A DNA stretch of 64,000 bases from Christensenella sp. UBA1750 (GTDB lineage: Bacteria; Bacillota; Clostridia; Christensenellales; UBA1750): NCBI GenBank assembly GCA_002315655.1, contig DCHO01000010.1, positions 39,428 to 103,427 on the forward strand. The letters run 5' to 3'. Below the pieces are notes generated by a model, which saw nothing but the letters and a program-made list of their open reading frames with translations, did no database searches and was not told where the DNA came from. A program made the translations under genes and the position numbers. Positions 32,616 to 45,400 of this stretch are shown here, one piece after another (the first letter of the stretch is position 1; each line of letters begins with the position of its first letter).

Positions 32616-33457
32616 TATGCCGCCCCCCCTGCTGCCTGTGTGGTACCCTTGACGATCTCCATGTTCTCGCGGCTCCAGGTGAAATACCCCTTGAAATACT
32701 GCGTCAGCGTGACAACCTCCGTGGTCTCGGTATCGCCAATGGTCTTGACGGGATCGGATTCCACGGGCTGCTGACTGCTGCCGAAGTTTTCCATCAGCTC
32801 ATAAGGAGTATTTTCTCCGCTGCCTGCGAGGTAGTTGAAGGTCATGGTGACGTAATAGTTCGGGTCGTTTGCGCCTGAATTGTCCAGATGCAGCTTGACG
32901 ATCAGGTTATAGCTTGTGTCCAGCGCCATTTCGCCCACCACGGTCTGGGAGAAGTCCCCGTCGGTCAGCACCATCGTGAAATTCTCCTTTGTGGTTGCCG
33001 CCGAAGCGGATTCGTAGTTGAGCATGACGCTCAGGCACTTTGCCGCCACCTTGGCCACAGGATTGTCCGCCAGCGTAACCGGCGTGCCGTCCGCTTTGAG
33101 ATAGCCGTAAGCCGTGTCGAGCTTATCGGCCTCAGGAGTGGTGAAGGTGGGCGTTGTGCCCTGAACGGTTCTTAGCAACTGTTTGGTTCGTGTAGAGTAA
33201 ACGTAGGTGATTTCCGTGGCCTTGCCTACATCGAAGTAGATCTTGCCGTTGGTGAGCGTGTCCGCCACCAGGGCGGCAGCAGAGCTTACGGTCAGGTAAG
33301 CCTGCTGTTCCTCCTGGTTGCGCTTGGCGCGGGACATATTGCTCTGTGCCGCGATCAGGATGACGGCCGAGACCATCACCACGACGAGCATGACGACGAC
33401 TGCGAAGATCAGGGAGGCGCCTTTTTGGTTGCGAAGTTTTCTTTTTAGTTTAGTCAT
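32615..33457 (-). CDS. minor pilin, PilX/GspK-like
   Basis: 280 residues. MTKLKRKLRNQKGASLIFAVVVMLVVVMVSAVILIAAQ has the PilX pattern: basic leader, Gly, then Ala at +1, with the +5 Glu missing as in many PilX/GspK proteins. The long soluble domain continues to residue 280. The ATG at 33457 has GGGGGAG 7 bases upstream and overlaps the last codons of the giant gene (stop at 33450), so the two are translationally coupled. Confidence 0.8.
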   Translation of the reverse strand: MTKLKRKLRNQKGASLIFAVVVMLVVVMVSAVILIAAQSNMSRAKRNQEEQQAYLTVSSAAALVADTLTNGKIYFDVGKATEITYVYSTRTKQLLRTVQGTTPTFTTPEADKLDTAYGYLKADGTPVTLADNPVAKVAAKCLSVMLNYESASAATTKENFTMVLTDGDFSQTVVGEMALDTSYNLIVKLHLDNSGANDPNYYVTMTFNYLAGSGENTPYELMENFGSSQQPVESDPVKTIGDTETTEVVTLTQYFKGYFTWSRENMEIVKGTTQAAGGAA

Positions 33458-36400
33458 AAGAAGTCTCCCCCACTTCCTCATACTTATAAATGTACACAGC
33501 TTCACCACTGTCACTAGCTTTGTAGGCAGGTACCAAGTAAGCCTCCCAACCATCTTTTTTGTACTTTAGCTTATGACTATCAGCAGAGTACGACCATGTA
33601 GCGTTAACATTTGTAGAGATACCAAGGCTGTATTCATACCAAGTTACAAGCACGACAGTTCTCTTTGTTCTACTGATACTGACGCAAGAATTAGTGTTGC
33701 TTACATTTGCTATCTGACCGTTCTTCATCGTCCATAAGTAATTGTCAGGTAACTTTGTTGTAGTATAACCAAATCCGCTTGAATTCCAACTGTATCCTGC
33801 GCTGTAATCCTTATTCAAATAATACAGGCTCAGTTTTCCAATGGAATTGTCCTCTTTCCTCATGACTTGCGCTCCTGCAGTTGCACCAGCAGAATTGCTG
33901 TCAAGAGTTTTATTCAGAATCACAAAGTTACCACTGGAGGGAAGCGATGATTGCTGAGTAAACTTGTAGATCGTTCTTGTCCACTTCGCGTACAGAGTCA
34001 GCGTCTCACCCACAGTCTTGACCTGCCACTTACCATCAGAGGCAATCCAACTACTGTTGCCAACAGGTGTACCATTAGCATTCAGAACCTTCTTGGCAGA
34101 ACTGCTATTGCCATCATACCAGCCTTCAATCGCCCAACCACCATTCTTAGTGACAGAAGCGATATTGCTGATACCATAGCCACCTGTAGCAATGTCATAG
34201 GTCACTCCCTTATTGGAGGAAGCACTATTGGCACTCAACTTAACCTTGCCTGTGTTGCCAGTCCAATAAGCGTAAAGCTGGATATTCATACCGTTTTCCG
34301 TGACAATCCACTTCTTGTTGGCATCGGTGTAGGTGCTGCTTGCCACCGTGTTACCGTTAGCTTCAAGCACCTTAGAGCCAGCGCCATTCTTACCAGTGTA
34401 CCAGCCAGACAGCGTGTAGTATTCCTTTTTGGGTGCAGAGTAAGTGCTCAAGTTGGTCGTACCTGCAGTCACAGACACAGGATCAGGTGCCGCATTGCCG
34501 TTATCAGGATTGAGTATCACATTGGCAGCATAGCCGGCAAGCTTTGCCTCGAAGGTTATGTTGTCTGCATACTTCCACTGGCCGTTCACAACATAGGAGT
34601 TGTCAAGCCACTTGCCTGTCTCATCGGTCACAAGTTTGCCATTGACCATCCAACCCTTGAAGGCGTAGCCCGTCACAGTCTTGGTTCCCAGATTCACATC
34701 GGTATCGTATGTCACCGTTCTGTTCTCGGAAGAACCGTTGCATACCAGCGTGACCGTGTAATTGTTCGGTGCCCACTTCACATACAGTTCCTTAACTGTG
34801 GCATTGAGTGCCCACTTGCTGGAGCCTTCGGTGTAGCCGCTGACGCTGGGCTGCAAGGTGGGTGTGCCGCTTGTTCCGTTGCTGCCGTTGTTGGTCTTGA
34901 TGACCACAGAGCCGCTGCCCTTGCGAGCGGTGTTCCAGCTCTCCACATGGTAGCCTTCCTTCGTGGGTACGGTGTAACCGGAAGCAACCAACGTGTCTGC
35001 GCCTTCAGAGTTATTCACGAAGAGTTCGGCAGTCCAGGTATTCTCTTCATCTGTATCGTCGATCAAACGTACAGTATAGTTGGCATCCGATGTATGAGCG
35101 TAGAGCTTTGTTGTATCGCCCAACAGCTTAGACCAAGAGTAATTCAGCATTCCGGCAGAGATGTAGCCGGTAACCATGTTGCTTACGCCTGTACCGTCAA
35201 TATTCAGAACTTTGCTTCCGCCGGATTCCTGCGTGTACCAACCGGTCACTCTCTTGCCTTCGATGCTGGGAACGGTGTACGGCAAACCGGAGGTCGCAAG
35301 CACGCCCTTCAAGGTTGCCTGCACACTGTAGTCAGGCGTGATCATGAAGGCCTGATGCAGCTTACCGTTAACGTACAGCTCAATCTTCTTGGTGTTAGAT
35401 TCATCATACTGTGCATACAGAGTCGTGTTACCGTCAAGAATCCACTTGCCGTTTGCAACATAGCTGCTGACAGAGGTAATCACATCGCCATTGGGGTTGA
35501 GCACCTTGGTGCCGCCGGAAGCCGCGGTGTACCAGCCGGTGAAGATCTTTCTGTCGGGCGCCGGGCCAACATAGTTAGTCAGGCTGTTGACAGAAGCGGT
35601 CTCGCCGTAGTGAATGGTGTAATCCTTCGTGGAGGAACCATCATTCAGGGTCAGCTTGATGTCCTTGAGCTTCCACTTTGCGGTCAGGGTCGCATCGTTC
35701 GCATAATTCCAGTTGCTGGCGTTGACGTAGGTGCTGTTGACCCAGCCGGTTCCGGTGGAATAGATCAAGGTGTTTCCATCGTAGAAGCCGTCGAAGGTGT
35801 AGCCGGTCTTCGTGAACTCGAAGCTGCCGGTGGTTGCCGCGCTGCCGAAGGTCTCGGTAATCTTGGTCTGCGCGGTGGTGATTTCGTCCACAACGGTCAG
35901 GGTGTACTCAATGCCCGTCCAGTGTGCATGGAGCGCTATGGTGTCACCGTCATTGGCGATGATCCACTTGCCGTCCTTTGTGGTGTAGTCCGTGCCGTTT
36001 TCGGTCACAACGGGCGTGCCGTCCGCCTCAACGATCTTGGTGCCGCCGATTGTCTTCGTGTACCAGCCGTCCAGCGTGTAGCCGGTTCTGGTTGCCGCCT
36101 TGTAGTTCGGGGCAGAAGACTGACCCGCAACGATGTCCAGCGTCTGAGAGGCGGGTGTGCCGTTGTTGCCGTTCAGGCTCAGGTGGCCGGAGTTGGGATT
36201 CCACTTCGCAATCAGAGTCAGGTTGCCCGCATGAGCCCACTTGCCCTCTGCATTGACGATGCTTGTGCCCGTACCGATCCAGTTGGTGCCGTCGTAAACC
36301 TTGGTTTCGCCGTTGTAGATTCCATCAAAGACGAAGCCGGGCTTTGTGGTGGTGAAGCTTCCGAAGGTCATGGTGCTGCCATAAGTCTCGGAAATTTCCG

Positions 36401-39400
36401 TCTTGCCGCCGGTAATATCGTCCACGATGGTCAGAGTGTAGGGATTGCCCGTCCACTGTGCATAGAGCGTGACGGTGGAATTGTTCGTCGGGACAATCCA
36501 CTTGCCGTCCGCAGTGGTGTAGGTGGTCGCTGCCTTGACAGGCACACCGGCATTGTCAAGAATCTTGGTGCCGCCGGTCGCCTGCGTGAACCAGCCGTTC
36601 AGCGTGTAGCCGGTTCGGGTGGCCGCGTTGTAGCCGGTGGGCGCGGTGGTGTTGCCGGAGGTGACGGACAGTTCGTCAGGAGAGACGGAGCCGCCGTTCG
36701 GCATCAGTTTCAGCGTAGCGTTGTTTGCAGTCCACTTGCCGGTCAGGGTCAGGCCGCTGTCGTACATCCACTTGCCGCCCTGAACGTAAGCAGTGCTCTG
36801 CCACTCGCCGCTGGCGTTGACGATGAGTTCATCGTCAATATACCAGCCGTTGAAGACATAACCGCTTCTGGAGGTGTTGTAATTGAGCACGACATTCTCG
36901 CCGTAGGTCTGAGAGATGGTCGTAAGCGCCGTGGTGACGCCTTCCTCCATCAGAACCAGGTCGTACTTGTTGGCCGTCCACTTGGCATAGACGGTCTTGG
37001 CCACGGTCAGACCCCACTTGGCGTTTTTGTCGGTGTAGCCGTTAACGCTCGCCACCAGGGACTTATCCGTCTTCATGACCAGCTGTGCGCCCGAGTTGGC
37101 GGGATCAAGGCTGTACCAGCCGGCCAGCGTGTGTCCGGTCTTGCCGGGTGCGGTGTAACCGGTAACGGTGTCTGTGCCGTTGGTCACGGAGATCGTCTGG
37201 TTCTCCGTGCCGTTCATGGCGTTGAAGGTCAGGTCATAGCTCTGGCCGTTCCACTTCGCCGTGAAGGTCACATTATCCTTGTAAATCCACTTGCCGTTCT
37301 GGACATAAGTGGTGCTCCAAGTGCCACCCGAGCTGAGTGCCACTTTGTCGCCAACATACCAGCCGGCGAAGCTGTAGCCGGGCTTGGAGGGCGTGTAATT
37401 GAACACGACATTTTCGCCGTAGGTTTCGGTGATCTCCGTGAGCTTGGTGCCGTCGGAATCGTTCAGGGTCACCGTGTAAGTGTTGCCCTTCCAGTTGGCA
37501 TAGAGGGTGATGTTCTTATTGATCATCCACTTACCGTCGTTGTTGGAGTAAGTGGTGCTGCCAGCTCTGATGTTCTTGTTCAGAGACAGCGAACCGTCAT
37601 TATTGACATGGATCACCTCGACACCGCCGCCGTTTGCCGCCGTGTTGAAGCCGACCAGCGTGTAACCGCTTCTTTCGGGAGCAACATCGTAGCCGCTCGC
37701 GCTGAATTCGGCAGGTGTGGTCTTGGCCGCGAAGATTTCGTTCAGCTTGCCTTCTTCATTTTCGGCGTCGGGTGCGCTGAGTTCGACCACATACGCATCT
37801 GTCCAGCGTGCATACAGGTAGCGATCCTGCGTTGCGACCCAGTTGCCATTCTTGACAACGCTTCCGTCGCTTGCAGCATAAGTACCGTCAGCGTTCAGGA
37901 CCTTGACGCCCTTATTACCCTTACCATTGCCATCTTTTCGTTTGCTGTACCAGCCCATCAGAGCTTTTCCGGAATTCACGGGAGCAGAGTAGATCTGACC
38001 ATTGATATCCTTCTCGCCCTTCAGATTGGCTGCACCGCCGTCCTCTGTTCTGAAGATGGTGTAGACATCTGTTTTATCACCATTGGTATTCTTATCCAGC
38101 GTCAGAGAACTGTACTTGTCGGTTTCTTCACGTTCATAATGAGCGTACAGAGTGAGGTCACCATCATAAATCCAGTTGCCATTGGCATCCGTGTACTTCG
38201 TTGTTCCGCCGGTAACGTTCTTGAGCGGTACGCCGGTGGAATCGAGCACCATAACGCCATTTTCACTATTGGTGTTGTTGCCGTTGTCCGCTTCGGTGAA
38301 CCAGCCGATGAAGGCCTTTCTGCTGTCAAGCGTCAGTGTGGGAGAGTAGACAGTGGTTACTTCGTATCTATCAGCCTTGTCTTTTTCTTCAATCTTCTTT
38401 TTCAGATTGTTGATAGACGCTTCCTCAGCAAAGGTGAAGTAGTATTCATTAGACACGGAACCGTCAACCAACTTAACCTGATGGTTGTTGGGAACCCACT
38501 TCGGGTAGATCGTGTATGTGGTGTTATACTTGACCCAATAGGAGGTTCCTTCACCATTGATCTGACCGAACACGCCAGAGAACCAGCCCTGAGACTTGTC
38601 GCCATCCGCCGTCAGAATCTTCTTACCGGGCGAGCATTCCTTCGTTGTGTACCAGCCGTCCAGCGTATAGCCGGTCATAGTGGGCTTGGTGTAGGAAGGA
38701 TTCTTATTGTCCTGCAGCGTGGCCTTGGTATAGAACTGCTCCTGGAAGGTATAAGTCTTTCCGTTCATGTCGTTATCATCCAGAACGAGCGTGAAGTAAG
38801 GCTTATCCCAATGTGCATAGAGGGTAGCACTGTCAAGGTTATCGCACCAGACAAGCTGATTGCTGCTGTTCTTCTTGACAAGGCCTTCAATCTCGGTTAA
38901 GCCGCTGTAAACAGTACCATCCGCATTGAGAACCTGCTTGCCATCAGAGGTGAACCACCCGGTCAGCACAGCATCGGGCTTGTATTTCTCAATCTTATAA
39001 GTACCGTTGTCCTCAGCAACGTTCTTCTTAACCTCCAGATACAGCTGATTGGTAGGCAGAGTTCCGACGTTGATTGTGGAGACAAGACTGTTGTACTTCA
39101 CAACACCGGCACTCTTCTGCTTGGATTCATCGCTCCACTTACCGTCGCCGGAATCCAGAATCAGCTCAAAGGCCGTGCCGTCCCACATAGAGGTCAGAGT
39201 GATCTCGGTGGTGGTAGAAGGCACATCCCACTTGCGATCCTTGACATAGCCGGGAACATCGACGCCATCCATGAAGTTACCGTCAGCGCCTAAGACAAGC
39301 ACACGCTTGTTGTCGTTGTCGTAGTAACCCCAACCGATGAAGTCACGCATCTCATCGTTGTCAAGCTTCTGGTTGGTCACAGCAGCATCGTCATAGCGAT

Positions 39401-42400
39401 ACTTCTGTTCAAAGACAGACTGGCTGGCATTGACCAGCTTCAGAGTGAATCTGGGCACAATGCTGTACTGCGCAGTCAGCTCCAGGGTTGCGGGCTTGCT
39501 GCTGCTCAGGTTCCACTTGCCTTCCTTGATGTTCTCTTCCGCTACGTTCTCAGCGGGATTGCCATCGCCGTCAAGCACAAGGTTGGTGGGTGCAGTGCCC
39601 CAGCCGATGAATTCGTAAATGTCATCCGTGCCTACGGGTGTATATTCGTCGACAACGGTGAAATTCTTGAAGGTATCGCTGTCAGCGACAGTGACTGCTT
39701 CCTTTCTGAACTGCTCGATTGCAGCGGAGGTGGAATTGTTGTTGTAGGCACCGCCCTTCAACACAACTTTGAAGGCAGTGGACTGCAACTGGGCATACAG
39801 AGTCAGCGCGTTGTCCTGCACCCAGCAGCCATCTTCGATAATGGTATCAGGCGCAGTATCTGCGGGCGTACCGTCGGCATTCAGAATCGCAACGCCGCCG
39901 TCAGGCTCATCGTTCCAGGAAACAATTTCAACGTGTTCCTTGGCGAAGCCTTCGCCGTACTTTTCAAGAACCGTCGCCTCGTCAAACTCGCTGCTTGCCG
40001 TCACTTCGGTACCGGCCTCAACATCAATGTTGACAGAGTAAGCGGCATCATCGTTACTGCTTGAGCCCTTCTGACGCAGGATGAGAGACAGCGTGAACTT
40101 GATGCGCTCCCAGATGGCAGACAGGGACTTATCCCCCGCCTCCCAGACGATCTGCTCGTTTTCGGTGACAGTGACACCCTCCACCTCGGACTCCGCGATT
40201 GCGTAGCTCGAAGAGGTTGCGGTATCCTTCTGGGTCAGAACCTTGTCCTTTGCGGCGTTCTGCCAGCCGGCCAGGTTGTAGTATTTGCGGGTCGGGAACT
40301 GGAATGTGGCTGTGGTGTTCACGATTGCCTTATCGTAGGCAGTGATCTCCACATCCTTGCTCCATTCGGTTTCCGAGCTGCTCAGGTGCAGCGTGTACTT
40401 GGCCTGCGTGTAGTTCGCATACAGGTCGATCGTGTCATAGGTATCGACAATGCCGTCGGTCTTGACAATGCCTGCGACAGCAACGCCGTTGACGTGTGCA
40501 CCGTTTCTGGTGAGAATGGTGGTGAGGCCGTCCTTCGTGGTCCAACCCTTGAGCACCTGGTTATTGGTCTTCATATCATAGAGCCAGGGCTTGTAATTCA
40601 CATCACCCTTCACACTGATGCTGGAATTGAAGGGGATCTCAAAGGATGCGGTTTCAGTATTGTTGAGACCGTAGTGCAGCTTCAAGGTCAGAGAATTGGT
40701 CCACTTTGCGGTCAGCTCAACGCTTTCCTTCCTGATCCATCTGCCGTCCTTGACAAGATTTTCGGTGATGAAATTGCCGTAACGGTCGATTTCCTCGGAA
40801 TCGCCGTCGCACCAGGCAGCCAGACGCTCATTGGTATGCTCCGTCTTGTTGTTGAGCTCTGCCATCATGGTATCGTAATCGACAGCAGTTTCACCGTCAT
40901 AGTAGATGAGCCCCTCTACAGTGGCGCCTTCGACCATGAGGTAATCATGCGTGGTTTCGGTAGCCGTATCGTTCAGGGTCAACGTGTACTTATTGCCCCA
41001 ATGCGCGTACAGAGTAACATCGTTTCTGTCTTCCCAACCAAGGGCGTTGGTGTAGCCTTCCACATTCAGGATGGGCTTGCCATAGCGATCCAGCACCTGG
41101 GTGCCGCCTTCGCTTAAGGTGTACCAGCCGGTGATGCCCTTAGGATCATTGGTGGGGGCGCTGTTGTCGCCATAGAGACGCTCACAGCTGTTGGGCAGGA
41201 TGCGGGTGAACTGCACGACTTCGTTGCCGTCCGGCCAGGTACCGCCGTTGGCATTCAGCGTGACGGTCATGTAATCGTAGGGCACCATGTAGTACTGCCC
41301 CAGCTCGATCTCATGCTGCTTGCCGTCGTTGGGCGCTTCTTCGGTGTTATAGTCTCTCAGCTTAATCTTTACATAGTAGATCTCGCCGGGCTGTGCACCG
41401 TTGACGCCGACTGCCATCTTCATCCAGGAATATCCGCCGTTACTCAACGCAGCGCCGCGCAGAGCGGAAGCGGTATCAATGGTGATGGGACGATCTTCGG
41501 CATAGTATTCAGTCAGCTTATCCTCACTGAGCACACGGTAGTCATAGACTTCCCATGTGGTGAGTGTGATGTTCTGCGTCAGGATATACAAGCCGGAGTC
41601 GTACTTCGGGTTCTCGTTGAGGTCCAAAGGACGGATGGCTTCTTCAATATCCTTATCGCCGATGAATTCCTTCAAATAACGTTCGCCATCATAAGCCTGG
41701 TTGTAGACCTTGTCGTACATGGCGGCACGCGGCTGCGGGAAGTCAGCATCGTAAACGAGGTTGGCGAGCACAACATGACCTTCGCCCATGACCTTGAAGG
41801 TAATGGTCAGGGTGTTGTTGCTGTCAACACGGCTGGTTTCACCGGCAGAGAGGAATCCGCCGAGTTCGGCTGTGGTCTGCACCTCATGCAGAACAATCTT
41901 GACCTGTGCAGTGCCCTGACGTTCGCCGATGACGGTGAACTTGTTGTAGGGCAGCATCTTGATGGTCACGCAGTCGGAAGAAGATTCGATCGTGTAGTAG
42001 TTCTTGGGATCGGTTTCGGTCTTGTTCTCCCAGTGCAGCTCATCGGCGTTCATAATGGCCATGCCGTTGGTCAGCGCCTTCAGGTAGAAGGTCTGGGAGT
42101 ATTCATCGATATACTGTTCGTCGCCCTCATAGTCTTTTCTGACATAGAAGGTATAGGTGTTGCTGGCGACACGTTCGCCGGATTCCTCGCCTTCCTCGCC
42201 CTCCTGCGGCTCTTCCTCGGATTGCTTGGGCTCGCCGTCTTCAAAGACGCTGATGACCAGGTCGGCGGTGATGTTGGTCGTGATCTTGGTGGAGTACTGG
42301 TTGTCAATATCCGAATAGACGAAGTTGACGCGCTCCGTGGTGATCTGTTCGTTGGGATTGATCTTCTTTGCGATGACCTTGGCCACGATTCTGGCCTTGC

Positions 42401-45400
42401 CATCGGTGTTCTCCACGCGCTGAATGACAACGTTCTGATAATCACTTTCAGTGCGTTTGTCATTGATGTCGCCAAAGTAGATCTGAATCAGGCTCTGCAG
42501 CTGTTCAACGGTCTTTCCGGCCGTGATATCCGCAGTCTTATCCACATAGTCCTTGTAGAAGGCCAGACGGACTTCCTCACTGTTGGCATAGGCCGTGTTG
42601 CCGGTGCCGTCGTCGGTGTAGCGCATCAGGTCAAGGTAGATGCTCTGGGTATCGGAATACATACCGGTATTCTTGAGCCAGGTACCGTAATGCACCCAGA
42701 TGGAATCGCCCTGCTTGATGATGGCCGGGAAGGGATAGTTTTCGCCCTGCAGTTCGGCGTCCAGACCGGGGAAGGAATACTTACCGTCAATGCGGGTCAC
42801 GCCGTCCTCGGCAAACACCGTAACGAAGTTAAACTTGTTGGAGTCGGAATTGCCCTTGTTCAGCGCATCGCACATTCTCTCTGTGCCGGACATGGTGTAG
42901 ATGTCCTGCTCACCGGAGAGCTGATCGAAGTTAACGGCATACAGGCCGTTGATATTGTAGGTAGAAGCAATGTTATCACTATTAGGAATTCTCTTGCTCA
43001 GGAAAGAGTAGTTGCCCAAGATGACCCAACGATAGTTGGTATCCTTAACAGACTTGCCGTTGAGCATATAAGTCTCGGCATCCGAAAGTTTAGGCGCACT
43101 ACCGGAGGTCTTGTAGCCATAACGGAGGTCGCCAAGAATCTTCCACAGAGAGTAACCGAAAGTGAGGTTCTTGTTCTTGGTCAGGTCTACATCCTTAGTG
43201 ATGTTGGCTTCAACCGTGTCAAGGTAGTAGCAGTTTTCAATAGTCAGAGTCGCGATATTACCGTACTGTTCACCAAGGCTGCCAATAACAGAGACCGCAC
43301 GGATGGTATTCTCCAAGGTGTACTGGGGCAGCTCCATGTAGGTGTAGCAATTCTCATAGTAGGGAGAACCGCTGCGAACAAGGCCGTTGATATACCAGTT
43401 GTTATCATCAGAGAAGTTTCTGAAGTTACAGGTATATGCACCGCCGCCCAAGCCGCCGATGTAAATGTTATTGGAGTCGGTCACAACGGTGTCGATCTCG
43501 CTCCAGTCAGTAAGGCTGGTGCCAACATGGTGACCGGATGTACTCTGATTAAGCAGATTTCTACCTATGGAAGTGAATTCAATTTTACCGCCGGTATAGC
43601 AGTTGATAATCTTTCTGATTTGTCCGGACGCCTCACTGCTGGTGGAGTTACTGGCACTGACGGAGCCAACCAGACCGCCGACACGGAAATAGTTACCTCT
43701 GGTGCCCTTTTCGCTGATGTTCTGATTCATCTTGATGGTGACAACAGCAGAGCAATTCTCCATATCGACAGAGGTGGAACCGACCAGACCGCCGATGTTG
43801 CAGTCCGCGCCGGAGCTGGACACCGTGCTATCCTCGATGGTATAGCCTGCGATAGCGCAGTTTCTGATGTAGCCGTCACTCTCATTGGAGTATTCGTAGG
43901 CAATACCGATCAGACCACCCAGAGAATATGCGGGATTTTCGATAGAACCCGTCTTGGCAATCTTCGCCTGATCGTTGTTCGCATACATGATGACGTTTTC
44001 GATCTGCGCACCGGCCGTAGCACCGAACAAACCGGCAGAATAGGAACTGGTATTGATGGACAGATTCTTGATCTTGTAGGAACCGCCGTCGTAGGAGTTG
44101 CCGAACCATGCCCACAGGTATCTGTTCTGAACGCCTGTGATGTCGGACAGAATTTCAGAAAGCGAGAAGAAGGAGTCGGATGCAGAAGCGATGGATGTGA
44201 AATTGACAACATCCTCGGAGCCCAGATCGTGAGACTGCAGCCAGTACCTATGCGGCACATAGCTTTCCGCAGCCGCTCTGCTCTGCGTATCACCTTTGAA
44301 CTGGTCAGCAAGACCCACCTGGCCGTGTTGGAGATAGGTGTACTCAGTATAAATCTTGTCGATGGAGATATTGGTCCAGCTGATGTTAATATCCAGGTTA
44401 TTGTTCGCGCCGGAAATCGCGTTCTTACGGTTGCTGTTCCAGTTGATGAACTGCAACTGGTCGATGGAGCGGATCTGATACTGGTTATCATCGGTACCGG
44501 GTTCGCTGTTCATGGTACGAAGCAGGGATTGTTTGTTTTCATCCTTGCTGGTCAGAGACTTGTATTCGTTGTTGACCAGGTTGTTCTGGACGTTGTTGCC
44601 CTGAATGTAGCCAAACTGGATGCCGCCGGCAAAGAACGGAGAGAAGGTGTACTTGTAGGCATAGCAGGTGCCCTTGTCGTCGCTCTTGTTGCCGATGTAG
44701 AAGGCGCCGTTGGCCTTGCTGCCGCTTAAGGACAGACCGTCGGTATTGGAGGAGGCATACGCATCCTGCGTGTAATACGGATAGAAGGAGTAACCGATGA
44801 AGTTTTCATCCATGTTCTTCTTGGCTTCCGCATTTAAGGACTTGGTGGAGCCGACCGTGTTGTCCACGTTGGCAATGCCTTCCCAGCTGATCTTGACGTT
44901 CTTTTCCACATCGTTGAGGATGTAGTAGCCGAAGCCAAAGCCCTTATCGCTGTCGATCACGCCGCCGTCATCGTGCGCTTTGCAGAGCATATTCTCGATC
45001 TTGGTGGAGATCTCAATGCCCTTGTCGTTATCGTCCGCGTTGGTACCGCCGGGGATCAGATAATAGTGATAACCCTCGTTGGAGCCGCCGGTTTCGTGCT
45101 CCCAGTAGAAGAAGCCGACTTCGTTCAGAGAAGCTTCTTCGATCCATTCACCGTAATGAACAGGGATGCCGGAGGCGTTTTTAACCACAGTGGAAGGATA
45201 AGAATAGTTCAGATTCTCGTCTTCCTTATGGGTACGAATCTTTTCGCAGTAATAGGACTCCTCCGCCTTCTCGCTGTATCCGCTGGGGATATGATCCTTG
45301 AAGACTTCGCTCATCTTCACGCAGACAGCGTGGTCTACAAATTCCTCAGGAACGCTCTCCTTGAGGACATAGGTCTTGTAGGTATGCAGGTCACCCGCGT

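Noticed and set aside
33951..38900. A 1649-codon open frame on the plus strand, antisense to the giant gene
   Set aside because: It lies opposite the repeat region, its translation is a low-complexity mirror of the repeats with no domain, and it has no promoter or ribosome site. It arises from biased codon use of the giant gene.
33960..41285. The giant repeat region as a recent DNA tandem duplication or assembly collapse
   Set aside because: Repeat units share protein patterns but differ widely in length and bases, so they are old; the frame is open throughout.
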